In this document: piece by piece, positions 35,405 through 47,789 of the stretch
Layout: every line of letters starts with the position of its first letter
How positions within the stretch are numbered: the stretch's first letter is position 1
Assembly: GCA_001910725.1 (NCBI GenBank)
Contig: MJGA01000002.1
Location: 682,001-746,000, forward strand
Length of the DNA: 64,000 nucleotides
Reading direction: 5' to 3'
From: Phanerodontia chrysosporium
Lineage: Eukaryota; Basidiomycota; Agaricomycetes; Polyporales; Phanerochaetaceae
Notes under the pieces: generated by a model
Database searches by the model: none
Seen by the model: only the letters and a program-made list of their open reading frames with translations
What the model was told of the DNA's origin: nothing
Program-made: the position numbers and the translations under genes

Positions 35405-36243
35405 CTATGAATCCGTATCTGCTCGCCGTGAGTGCCTCTGGTTCATCTTCTCGCACATCTCACGATGCTCCTGTACCCTCTGCCGTATTGCCCTCCGCCG
35501 CTCCAGCCCATGTTCTCTTGCCTCCCGTCTAGCCTGTGCAAGGTTGGCAGCAGCGGTCATGTGCATCGTGTCTCGCTGGCTTCCTAGGGGTCCCCAAACG
35601 AATACGGGCGCGAGACTCAAGAGGACCGACTGCAGCGACATCAGCACACACCACACGCCTCACAGCAGAGGCAACGCACAAACAGCCCCACGGCAATAAT
35701 AACCCTGTCCTTCCACTCGTCGTCCGCACTGCTCGCATGCCAGTCCCGGTGCGCGGCGCCGGCGCCGTACGCCGCGCCCTCCCAGGGGTCGTGCCACGCG
35801 CCGCGGGCCATGTGCTCGTAGCGCCGCCGGCGGAGGAGCTCCTCCATCGCGGGATCGTACCCCCGTGCGGGCGCGTGCGCGGCAGGCGGCGCCCGCGGAG
35901 GACGTCGTACGCGGCGGTAAGCGACTGGAAGCGCGCATGGCGCACCGCGGGCGGGACGTCGCGGCAGCGCGGCGAGTCGGGGTGGTGCACGCGCACGAGT
36001 TCGTAGTCTTGTGCTCGTCAGCAATAGAGTCACTCGCGGTCACGCAGCAGCAGCAGCAGCAGCGGCTGGCCCGCCGCCGCCGCCGCCGCAGAGACGGGGC
36101 GTACATCTCGACTTTATGTCCTTCTGGCTCGCGCCGGGCGCGAGGTGGAAGATCTGCCAGGGCGTCGGCCGCGCGCTCGACGGCCATGGGTATGGGTGCA
36201 CGGATGTTGAGGCGTGTCGTAGTTGGTGTGGTATTCGGTGCAT
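35405..36243 (-). CDS. J-domain (DnaJ) protein, probably mitochondrial
   Basis: This Hsp70 co-chaperone has a single N-terminal J domain. From the ATG at 36243 the start MHRIPHQLRHASTS is basic and lacks acids, like a mitochondrial presequence. The J domain follows: TPWQIFHLAPGASQKDIKSR, then across an intron YYELVRVHHPDS with the essential HPD triad, and SLTAAYDVLRG. The intron (about 36012-36106) contains CAG and CCG triplet runs. Downstream are a charged linker (MEELLRRRRYEHMARGAW), one hydrophobic segment (VIIAVGLF, then SVLLSLAPVFVWG across a second intron) and a basic coiled tail ending RRADTDS. One base is missing near 35885 between LRGRR and AAHAPARGYDPAM. The frame is open upstream to 36327, offering an alternative start. 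The single membrane segment suggests anchoring in a membrane, possibly the inner mitochondrial membrane; that is inference. Confidence 0.75.
36043..36095. repeat. CAG and CCG triplet runs in J-domain gene intron
   Basis: On the plus strand about six CAG units are followed, after a short gap, by about six CCG units. The run lies inside the intron between KSR and YYELVR of the J-domain gene and is not translated in the predicted product. Confidence 0.7.
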
Positions 36244-36528
36244 TGTCGTGAGAGCGTGATGAGGGGGTGGAGAGAAAGCAAGGAGTCGGTCGATGACTGA
36301 CAGAGCCGAAATCAGGAATCCCGCCATTCGGAATTCGGGTTAGGGTTGCATAATGGGTCACGTGAGCTGCGGTAAATGTGCGGTAAATCGGAGAAAAAAT
36401 GGGTGGGGCAGGACAACGCTTAGAGGCACACTAATCCAAATCCAGAGATGTAGATTCGAGTGTCCCGGGTATAGCTAATAAGTAATAGCAGTACATTTGT
36501 TTGCTTCATGTTCCCTGGCGAAGCATCC

Positions 36529-39272
<2,744 letters not shown>

Positions 39273-40978
39273 ATGCCCGTTTCACGTTCGTCCCAGCGCC
39301 GCAGGAGGTCATCGCTTGGCATCGGTCAGTCGTCCTCGTCCCCTGCCTCGCGGCGTGCTCACCTCCTCGTGCGCAGCTGCAAGCCTCAGCCCCATCAAGC
39401 CAGGCAACTACGGAATCACGACATCGCCCCGGAACGTCACCTTTGCCCCGAACGTCACCCCAGGCACCTTCGTCGAAGACGCCGAGGGAAACGACGACCT
39501 GACCACAGAGGTGCCCTCCCCCTCGGACGCGCTCTTCCCGCCTGCCGATGCACCCAGCGCCGCCCCGACGCGTCGCAGGCAGCCGCCGGGCAAACGCCGC
39601 TCGCAGGGCTACATCCCACGCCCGCCAAACGCCTTCATGCTCTTCCGCGCGAACTTTGTCCGCCAGCGGCACGTTCCGGGCTCGATCGAGACCAACCACG
39701 GCTCGCTGTCCAAAATCATCGGTGAGCACCCCTGCATGCGCACACTCCGCGTCCCGTCGGACTGACCGATCGGCAGGCAACTGCTGGAAGGCCCTGCCTG
39801 ACGCCGAGAAGAAGGTGTGGGAAGCCCGCGCGAAGAAGGCGAAGGCGGAGCACAAGGAGATGTACCCCAACTACCGCTTCCGGCCCGTCCACAACAAGAA
39901 CAAGAAGAAGGAGAAGAAGGAGAAGCCGCTCGACGAGCCCGACGAACGGCGGTGCGAGGAGGTCGCGCAGCTGCTCCTCGAGGGCAAGAAGGGCGACGAA
40001 CTCCTGGCCGCCGTGCGGCGCCTAGACCTCGACCGCCAGCTGCCTGCGTCGTCGTCAGCGAGCCCAATGCCCGCGCCGTACCCGCAGCTCGCCATGCCCG
40101 CTCCCACGTACCCGCTGTACCTGCACCAACGCCGCTCGTCGTCGGCACCTCCCGGGCCGTTCCACGGGCCCATTGCGGTTCCGAGCATGCAGGACTTCTT
40201 CCCGAGCCACCCGTCCTCCCGCGCGGCGACGCCCGTCAGCAACATCGCGCGCGCGTACCGCGACGTCCGCCGCCCGTCGAGCGCTGGGCCGTCGTACTAC
40301 ATGGACTGGACGATGCCGTCGGCGCCTGTGACGCTCGACAGCCTCCAGCCCGACCATGAGCCGCTGCCAGACGTGAACACGCAGTTCTTCCAGCCCTTCA
40401 CCGGCATGCCGGTGTTCGAGGGCAGCCCCTTCGCGCCGGCCGCAGCGCCGGCTTACCAGGCGCCGCACCAGGGCAACGCCGCCGCGAACGCGTCGCTCGC
40501 CGTGAGCATCGGGCCGTTCGACGCGGACGCCGTCGACCCGCTCTCGACCGCGCTCTCGCCCGACTCGAGCACGCTGTCGTCCGCGTACCCGTACAGCGCG
40601 ATCACGCCCGTGAGCGGGATGCAGTGGCTCGCGCAGGACGGCGCGCCTACGCCGTCCGCGGGCTCGCCCTCGCACTTCTCCGCGACGCCGCCGCCGCCGC
40701 CCGAGTTCGACGCGCACGGCGACATGGGCATGATGTATGCGCCCGCGCCCGAGCAGCTCGGGTGGGCGCCGCACGACGGCGCGCTCGCCGCGCAGGACCC
40801 CGCGGGCGCGTATGCGCAGACGGGCTTTGTCGACCAGGACGGCGTGCCGATGCAGGAGTACGTGTACGGCGTCGAGCAGTACGCGGCCGGCGCGCCGCCG
40901 TGCGGCATGGAGGCGGACGGGTTCCACTACCCGGACGAGATGCAGTACCACCACCCTGTCGAGATCTCTCAGTACTAG
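39273..40978 (+). CDS. MATA-type HMG-box transcription factor 3
   Basis: This is a predicted nuclear transcription factor of 532 residues. Exons are 39273-39324, 39377-39721 and 39777-40978 (1599 nt, frame intact). The N-terminus MPVSRSSQRRRRSSLG is basic. The HMG box covers about residues 96-169: YIPRPPNAFMLFRANF, NHGSLSKIIG, NCWKALPDAEKKVWEARAKKAK and MYPNYRFRPV. It is followed by a lysine-rich KNKKKEKKEKPLDEPDER and RRCEEVAQLLLEGKKGDEL, which parallels RCDRIADLLAAGKTGADLE in the HMG gene starting at 22578. The intron in the box falls after the same Gly codon in both genes. The remainder is Pro/Ser/Tyr-rich, as in transactivation regions, and ends EISQY. Antisense open frames of up to 299 codons across exon 3 are composition artefacts. 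Confidence 0.9.
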
Positions 40979-42119
40979 ACGAAACGTGCCCCCACGACCC
41001 CCACCGTTCTTGGATTTTTGCTCCCCCAGTTATTTTGGTCTCTCTTTCCCCTCGTCGCTGTGTTATGCTTACTGTGTTGCTCCCTTTCTTGCCATTCACG
41101 AATACTGGAACGACCTGCGCATTTGACATGTTGTCTTGCTTGACCCCTATACCCTTGTAGCTGTATCCCTCGTTCCGTTGTCCTCCACTCCTGTAGCATA
41201 TCCGTGTCGTACGCTAGAGCCGTGTAATCCTTGTGTTGACGTTATCTACTTCTAATGGAAGTACTTACCCAGAATGAGCCTTCGGTGGGAAGCTGTCGAG
41301 CGTACGGAGTAGAGGGTCGGGAGACGTGCTGCGTGAGGTGGTGGACAACGAATAAGTCAGCACAGTCAGAGGGCGACGGCGCGGCGACGGCGTTGCTGAC
41401 ACTGATCACGTGAGGACCGCGACGGTTGCCCGCGGCCATATCGCAAGGGTGTCCATGTCAGCCCACATCTGCAGCAGCCCCAGCACGTCTATCCAGACGC
41501 GGGACCGAGCAGGCCCCTCGCACTCCCCCAGCTGCCACCGCCACGGACCACCGTCCGCACCATCTCGGAGGTGCACATCCATGTCCCAGATGATCGGGAA
41601 GGCCCTTTCGTGTCGCAGACTCGCAGGGAGCTCGCCCGTGCTTCGCCCGAGCACCCTCGCGGGAATGCGAGGCACGCGTATGGAACATTATGCATCACGA
41701 ATGCTTCTTTCCGGGTGTGCACAAGGGCAGGCACGCCGTGCTATGCGCGAGCACGAGGCCCCCGTGCTTCGCCTGCCGCGCCACCCAGGGCAGCATCCAC
41801 GGACGTCGGTGGACAGCGCCCGCGCCCGAGCACCCTTGGGCAAGTAGGGCGTCTGGGAAGCAGGATGCTGAACCTCGCCTACGCAAGAAGTGCAGGGAAA
41901 CCTTGTCGTAATGGCATACCTGTGTAGAGCAAGCGGGCTCTTGCAAACGCCGACATCTGATAAGTCAAGGGAGATCCAATTGCAATACATAAACTGGGCG
42001 AACTTGGGTAGCAAGGGTTACAAACATCGGGGATCCGGAGCAAACGGAGATGGTGGATAGCAAGGGTGGTCCTTCGGACTTGTCGTCCGTATAGCGTCGC
42101 GAGAGTGCGCAGATACAGA
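40979..42119. other. intergenic, 1.1 kb
   Basis: The first 250 nt, pyrimidine-rich and followed by AT-rich DNA, look like the 3' untranslated region of HMG gene 3. The rest has overlapping open frames (for example 41410-41847 on + and 41406-41675 on -) without domains. Confidence 0.4.
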
Positions 42120-42798
42120 TTAGATGGAGAGGTTGTATTCGTACTCGCTGCTGACGCTTTGGGACATCCAGAGCACGACCGAAGACAACATCAAGGCTAT
42201 GTTCTGCGAGACGTTCGCATAGCCATAGTATTGGTATTGTTCTGGGTACGCATGCAGCATGTACTTCAAGACAAGGACGACCTGCAGGAACGACAATCGT
42301 CAACCGCAGGCGACCATCAACCAAACCGAACAGGAGACGCACCACGCTGCCCGCAAGCCCACCCGCCATCAACGCGAACCCGATGAAGAGGAAGAGGCGT
42401 GCCCTCCATACTGCACGCGCATCGCCAAAGCCCTCGTCGCCGCGCACGCGGTCCTTGTCGATGAGGTTGATGACGAGCATGCCGAGCAGGGACGAGATGC
42501 CCGGGAGCCAGTCGACGAAGCCGACGTGCACTGGCGGTGGGACGTCCGGCTCGCCGTACGGCGAGTGCGCGTGCGCCGAGAGTATCGCGGCGTCGAGGAA
42601 CGTCCAGTTCGCGAGCGCGAACTGCGGGCGCGGGACCGGTCAGCATGGGCTTCGGTGCGGGGTAGTTAACACGGCCAGACGCACCAGGCCGCCCGCGAGG
42701 TACACCCCCATCGTGCGCTTGTGCTTGCCGAGGGAGAGGTTCGGGAACGGGTTGAGGCACACCCGCCGCGGGTCGTAGTTCGAGCGAGGCAGAGACAT
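42120..42798 (-). CDS. VPS68: VPS68-like vacuolar protein sorting protein (TMEM50/UPF0220)
   Basis: This small four-helix membrane protein of the Vps68/TMEM50 family acts with Vps55 in late endosome to vacuole transport in yeast. Three exons are read from the ATG at 42798: exon 1 MSLPRSNYDPRRVCLNPFPN...MGVYLAGGL. Exon 2 reads FALANWTFLDAAILSAHAHS, DWLPGISSLLGMLVINLIDKDRVRGD, then RARLFLFIGFALMAGGLAGSV. Exon 3 reads VVLVLKYMLHAYPEQY, NVSQNIALMLSSVVLWMSQSV and ends YNLSI. The D-W-x-P-G-I and LGMLxxNLIDK blocks are diagnostic, and the total of about 183 residues is in the normal range. No frame repair was needed. It shares a 230-bp divergent promoter region with the MYND gene starting at 43029. 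Confidence 0.9.
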
Positions 42799-43028
42799 CG
42801 TCGTGGCGGTCGTTGAGAGCGAGGGTGGACCACTGTGCCTGTGCGGAGACGCGGCTGCGCGCCATCACATCACATCCGTGGGAATCACCTGCCGCATCCG
42901 CGACGGGCGCGCCGCGTGCCTTGCTTGCGGAGTCGGCGCAGTGCCTTCTGCATTGCACTCCTGCCAAAGCCTGTACGGAGCGGGAAGGACTCTGGGTGAC
43001 TAACAGAGCAGTAGAGACTTTGGGCGAC
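42799..43028. promoter_or_regulatory. divergent promoter, VPS68-like / MYND gene 2
   Basis: Only 230 bp separate the two ATGs, which face away from each other. No TATA element is evident on either strand. Confidence 0.5.
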
Positions 43029-43945
43029 ATGTCGGGGCCCCATCAGACACGCCCTCTGGACGTCGAGTCTCGTTCCGCGAGGCGCGAGTTCGCGCAGTGC
43101 CAGAACTGTATGGTGTTTCTGTTCCCGTATTCAGCGTCCTTACAGAACGACAGGCAGGAAGAATAGGGATCAACACAAAATCAAGCTGTCCGTTTGCACG
43201 GGCTGCAAGATCTCCATGTACTGTGTCAGTGATATTTCGCGTTCCTCCAGACTGGGCTACCTATCAATACGTCGGCTCACCTCTATCGACATCCCCAGAG
43301 CATCGAGTGCCAAAAGGCGCACTGGCCCATCCACAAGCCGATCTGCATCCGTAACCGACAAACCTCACAGGAGATCGCTCAGCGATACGAGGCGAGATCC
43401 TTGAGGGCGACGGGCCCAACGCCACGCCCGTCACGCCAAACGACATTCTTCACGACCTGCGCGCCTTCACGGCCAAGTTTACGCCGGCGATCTTCCAGGC
43501 GGCGTTCAACGCGCTCGAGCTCGCGCGGCTCGGGAAGACGTGGCAGCAGTGCGTCGTGTGGGTGCTGCTCGTGCGCGCAGAAGGGCTCCCCGCGGACGCG
43601 CGCGCATGGCAGCGCTGGCACGTCCAGTCTGTGCTGCCCGTCCCGACCGAGTACGTCTCCGCGAAGATGGGCGGCGACCGCTACGAGTTCGCGCGCAAGA
43701 AGCTGGACCTCGAGCAGGAGCAGCTCGACAAGGGCAACACCGGCGCGATCACGGTCCTCATCTCCGGCGGGTGCAACAAGCTGGGGCTCTTCCTGCACAA
43801 CGTTACCTGCATCGGGTTTGGGCCGCACTCGCAAGGAGCGCTGAAGATCGAGGAGAAGTGGGAGGACACTTTCAAAGACACTGTCGAGAGGATGTGCGGA
43901 CGCGATCCTGCTGCTCGTCCGCAGCAGCGATCGGTCCCAGAATGA
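43029..43945 (+). CDS. MYND-type zinc finger protein 2
   Basis: This MYND-finger protein has the same layout as the gene at 10090-10899. From the ATG at 43029, exon 1 ends in FAQCQNCMV, giving the first zinc pair. An intron to about 43166 joins DQHKIKLSVCTGCKISMYC; a second intron (about 43215-43292) leads to SIECQKAHWPIHKPIC, completing the finger. The C-terminal 190 residues (DLRAFTAKFTPAIFQAAFNALEL, QQCVVWVLLVRAEGL, ITVLISGGCNKLGLFLHNVTCIGFG) correspond in position to the C-terminal region of the first MYND gene but are diverged. One G is missing near 43391 (GAGGCGAG, expected GAGGGCGAG), which moves the frame between RYEG and EILEGDGPNATP. It ends RSVPE at 43945. Function beyond protein binding is unknown. 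Confidence 0.75.
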
Positions 43946-44450
43946 TGTTCCTATGGCTCTCTATTTCTTGATCTATCATCCTTGCTAGTGCTATCTTCGC
44001 TCTTTGCTGTTGTATATACCCTGCTGCCGCGACATGCTGCTTCTATCACGCCTCGCATATCACAGAAACTATTCCCACATACTTCATCGCTAGAGTCAAC
44101 CACTAGGAACCATGGAGAGTCTTCTGCCGTTCGCGCGTAAAGAGCAACGACACACCACCCTGGTGTATGTTCCAGGCCTACACGTACCACAAAGGTCACG
44201 CCCGCAGAGGCTTGGTCCCAAAAGGGTGACGTCACGCCGGTCGTCGTGCCTCCACTGCAGTGACACACTCGCGAGGCCCACCGTTGGAGCAATGGCACGT
44301 ATTTATCATGGGCTCGTCACCGCGGGGTATAAGAGTACGCCCAGGATGCTCCTCCGCTCGCTGCATCGACACATACCTCTCACCTCGACACTTACTCGCC
44401 GTCACTTCACTGCACACTCACATCGATTCTCAACAAGTACACTTGCCAGA
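43946..44450 (+). promoter_or_regulatory. intergenic with TATA box of the SDR gene
   Basis: A GGTATAAGAG element near 44327 is followed by about 110 nt of CA/CT-rich leader to the ATG at 44451. The element lies only about 17 nt before another in-frame ATG (44346), so that upstream ATG is probably not transcribed from this promoter. Confidence 0.5.
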
Positions 44451-45450
44451 ATGTCTGCGCCACACGAGGGCACCACACTGAAGCAGCAGATCCCAAAGCA
44501 GCAACAGGAGCTGCCAGGCCTCCAGAAGGACATGGAACCCGAGCCGTTCGACACGTCCCTCGAGACCGCGGGTGGCCCGAAGCAGTATATCGGGATTGGA
44601 AAATTGAGGGGAAAGAAGGCACTCATCACAGGCGGAGAGTGCGTGAACGCGGATGATGTTAATGCAATCGCCACTGACCCGAGTTTGCAGCTCTGGAATT
44701 GGCCGGGCGGTCGCGATTCTGTTCGCGCGTGAGGGCGCAGACGTCACCATCGTCCACCTGCCGCAGGAGCAACAGGACGCAGACGACACCATCGAACATA
44801 TCCGGAAGGAGGGTCGCGAAGGCCTCTCGATCGCGTTCGACCTCGAAAACTTCAAGAACGCGAAGGAGGTCGTCGACAAGCACGTCCAGAAGTTTGGAAA
44901 GATCGACATTCTCGTGAACAACGCGAGCAAGCAGACGATGGAAAAGGATTTTGCGAATATCAACCTCGATATCGTCGAAAGCACGTTCCGGAGCAACATC
45001 CTGCAGATGTTCGCGATTACGAAGTTTGCGCTCCCGCACATGGGCAAGGGTGCGTCCATCATCAACACGACCTCGGTGACGACCTTCAAGGGAAGCCCCG
45101 CGATGGTCGACTACACGTCGACCAAGGGCGCCATCGTCGGCTTCACACGCGCGCTGGCCAAGCAGCTGATCCCCAAGGGCATCGTGAGTGTGCTGCTGAC
45201 GTGTCCGATGGAGTGGTACTCACCCATGTCTCGGTTTCAGAGGGTCAACGCGGTCGCGCCAGGCCCCGTTCACACGCCGCTGCAGCCGTCGTCGCGGCCG
45301 GCTGAGCAGATGGAGGGCTTCGGCGAGCAGTCGCAGCTCGGTAGGCCGGGGCAGCCATCAGAAATTGCTCCCACGTACGTCTTCCTTGCGAGCGCGGAGG
45401 CAGAGTTGTACTACGGCCAGATTCTGCACCCGTATCCGTTGGGAGACTGA
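44451..45450 (+). CDS. short-chain dehydrogenase/reductase
   Basis: This is a classical NAD(P)-dependent SDR of the glucose/ribitol dehydrogenase-like group with an N-terminal extension. The product from 44451 starts MSAPHEGTTLKQQIPKQQQE. The nucleotide-binding turn TGGDSGIGRA is at about 60-69 (split by an intron at 44639-44690), NNAS at 139-142, catalytic serine near 191 in NTTSVTTFKG, and Y204-x3-K208 in VDYTSTKGAI; then RVNAVAPGPVHTPL follows after a second intron (45184-45240). The end YYGQILHPYPLGD replaces the usual GQxLHxNGG. An in-frame upstream ATG at 44346 would add an arginine-rich presequence-like segment (MLLRSLHRHIPLTST), but the TATA position speaks against it. Substrate cannot be told from sequence. 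Confidence 0.85.
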
Positions 45451-45900
45451 GCCGGAGATGGCGTAGAAAGAAGCATGGACTTTGCCTAACAATCTTGTAT
45501 CATAGTGTATGGATGCCCAATGCAAATGCAATGATTTGCCTCTTGCCTGACATCGGTGGGAAGATGGTGTCGGCCGTCGTAACAGCGTACATCGCCGTAT
45601 TTTATGGCATAGCAAGTTTTGCGAGATCCCAAGGAGAGAGAAGTTTCTGACAAGCTGCTGGGGAATTTGCGAAGCAGACTGGTATGGAAGTCGGGAGGAG
45701 CGAGCAATTGGGAGGAGAGAAGCTCGCAAAGCGGGCAGGTAATTAGAGTGAAGCGCCCGAGCACGTGGCTTGATGATCGGCCCAGCATGAAGCCTCCACG
45801 TCGCGCGTTCATACATAAGCTCCTCGGCCATCCGCTTTCCCAACCTTTCCACTCCCTCTCGCTTGCTCACGCACAGCCAGAGACCAACGACGGCGAGACG
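45451..45900. other. intergenic, SDR to PDI
   Basis: No gene recognised. The right part is expected to hold the PDI promoter; a CT-rich leader runs from about 45830 to the ATG at 45901. Confidence 0.4.
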
Positions 45901-47345
45901 ATGAAGTTCTCGTTCACCCTCTTCGCCGCATTTGCGGCGCTCGGCGGCGTCTGGGCATCCAACGTCGTCGACCTTACACCGGACAACTTCGACGAGATCG
46001 TCGGGAAGGACAAGCCTGCGCTCGTCGAATTGTAAGTCGCCGCGCCTCCAACTGTGCACGGCGGCACACCCTGACGTTGACGCTCTTCGCAGCTTTGCCC
46101 CGTGGTGCGGACACTGCAAAAACCTCGCGCCGAAGTACGAGGAGCTCGCGGACGCTTTCGCGCACGCGAAGGACAAGGTCGTGATCGCCAAGGTGGACGC
46201 CGACGGGTGGGCAGGCCCCTCGGCCAGAAGTATGGTGTCACTGGCTTCCCGAGTGCGTAGCATGTCTTGGTCGTGTGCTGCGTCGTGCTGACTGCGCTGC
46301 AGCATTGAAGTGGTTCCCCGCGAATGGCGGTGAGCCAGAGCCGTACAACGGCGGGCGCGAAGTTCTGGATTTGGCTACTTTGTAAGTTGACGCATGCTAT
46401 GGACTGCATTTCCAGTGCATCTTTGACGTCGTTCCTATCCAGCATTACTGAGAAGTCTGGTGTCAAGTCCAAGATCAAGCCACCACCGCCTCCTGCGTTC
46501 CAGGTTCTGGACGTACACACTTTCGACGAGGTTGCATTGGTCAGTTTCTCTACATATACGAATGTCGTATACGATTGTACTGAACCCAACACGCTGCTTA
46601 GGATCCGACTAAGGACGTTCTTGTTACCTTCACGGCTCCCTGGTGCGGTCACTGCAAGCGCCTGAAGCCGACGTACGAGCAGGTCGCCATTGACTTCAAG
46701 AACGAGCCCAACTGCATCGTCGCTAACGTCGACGCCGACGCCGCGGCGAACAAGCCGCTCGCGATGAAGTACGGCGTCGGCAGCTTCCCGACAATCAAGT
46801 TCTTCCCGAAGGGCGGCAAGGACGAGCCGCTCGACTACGAGGGCGAGCGCACCGAGGAGGCGTTCGTCGCGTACCTCAATGAGCACTGCGGCACGCACCG
46901 CACCGCCGGCGGCCTCCTCGACGAGACCGTCGGGCGCCACCCCGAGTTCGACAGCCTCGCGTCGCGCTTCGTCGCCGCCGCTGCCGACGCGCGCCACAAG
47001 CTCGTCGAGGACGCGACCCTCCTTGCAAGCGCGTTCGGCCCGCAGTTCAGTCACTACGTTCGCGTGATGGAGAAGGTGATCAACGGCTCTGAGGAGTACA
47101 TCGAGAAGGAGAGCAAGCGGTGAGTCTGAGCCGCTCGTGCGTGGCGCTTATGATTGACTGTGAACAATAGCCTGCAGTCTATCCTCTCCAAGCGCAACGT
47201 GTCGCCGAAGAAGCTTGATGAGGTCAAGATCAAGGCAAATATTCTCGCTGCCTTCAAGGCGGTCGAGGAGAAGGCTGAGGAAGCCGTGGAGAAGCTGGAG
47301 GAGAAGGTCGAGGAGGCCATCGGTCGTGATACTGCTGAGCTGTAA
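45901..47345 (+). CDS. protein disulfide isomerase, ERp38-like
   Basis: This ER oxidoreductase forms and rearranges disulfides in secreted proteins. The ATG at 45901 gives a signal peptide [19 protein letters not shown]. Two thioredoxin domains follow, each with an active site W-C-G-H-C ([13 protein letters not shown] near residues 46-57, split by an intron, and [13 protein letters not shown] at about 46641). A C-terminal ERp29-like helical domain comes next ([40 protein letters not shown]) and then a coiled coil. The end is GRDTAEL, without a canonical HDEL/KDEL, as in some fungal ERp38 proteins. One G is missing near 46206 (GACGGGTGGGC, expected four Gs), shifting frame between VDADG and [14 protein letters not shown]. 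All other exons join cleanly. The two-Trx plus ERp29c layout is the basis for the call. Confidence 0.9.
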
Positions 47346-47789
47346 TTTATCTCGGATCTGTCTTCTCTCCCCATGTTATGATCTAGGAATCTCGGACCAC
47401 TTGTGTTGGTGTACCACCATAATTCAGCACGCACATTTACTGAGCACAATCTCCACATGGCCAGAAACTCACGATGATGGAGCGCTGTATGCAAATGTTG
47501 TGCCAGCATCGAGTCTCATGCAAGAGCCGGGTATTGAAGCTAAAGAAGGAGCACGGCCTGGGCACACAAGATGTATTGGTGCACTAGATGAGTCACGGGC
47601 GAGGAGATGAGAATGGATACAATATATCGTGAATTCGAGACTACCGTGGGGATACATGGTGAGCGCTACTTTGCAGTTGGCACCGTTGGCCGCGGCTGGT
47701 TGCTCATGCAGTTGCCCGATGTTCCGGCAGATGGTTGATTCTGCTCCTGAGAATTACGCATAGTCTTCGAAGTAAGGACTTCCGGCGTC
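47346..47789. other. intergenic between convergent genes
   Basis: Both flanking genes end here; the 444 nt should contain both 3' untranslated regions. No open frame of note. Confidence 0.4.

Noticed and set aside
36043..36095. Polyglutamine or polyserine tract in the J-domain protein
   Set aside because: The CAG run falls inside an intron; joining KSR to YYELVR gives the canonical J domain.
40055..40954. 299-codon antisense frame over HMG gene 3
   Set aside because: It is an artefact of third-position GC in the HMG gene; no domain.
43446..44450. Mitochondrial presequence on the SDR
   Set aside because: The arginine-rich extension begins too close to the TATA box and reads like translated leader sequence.
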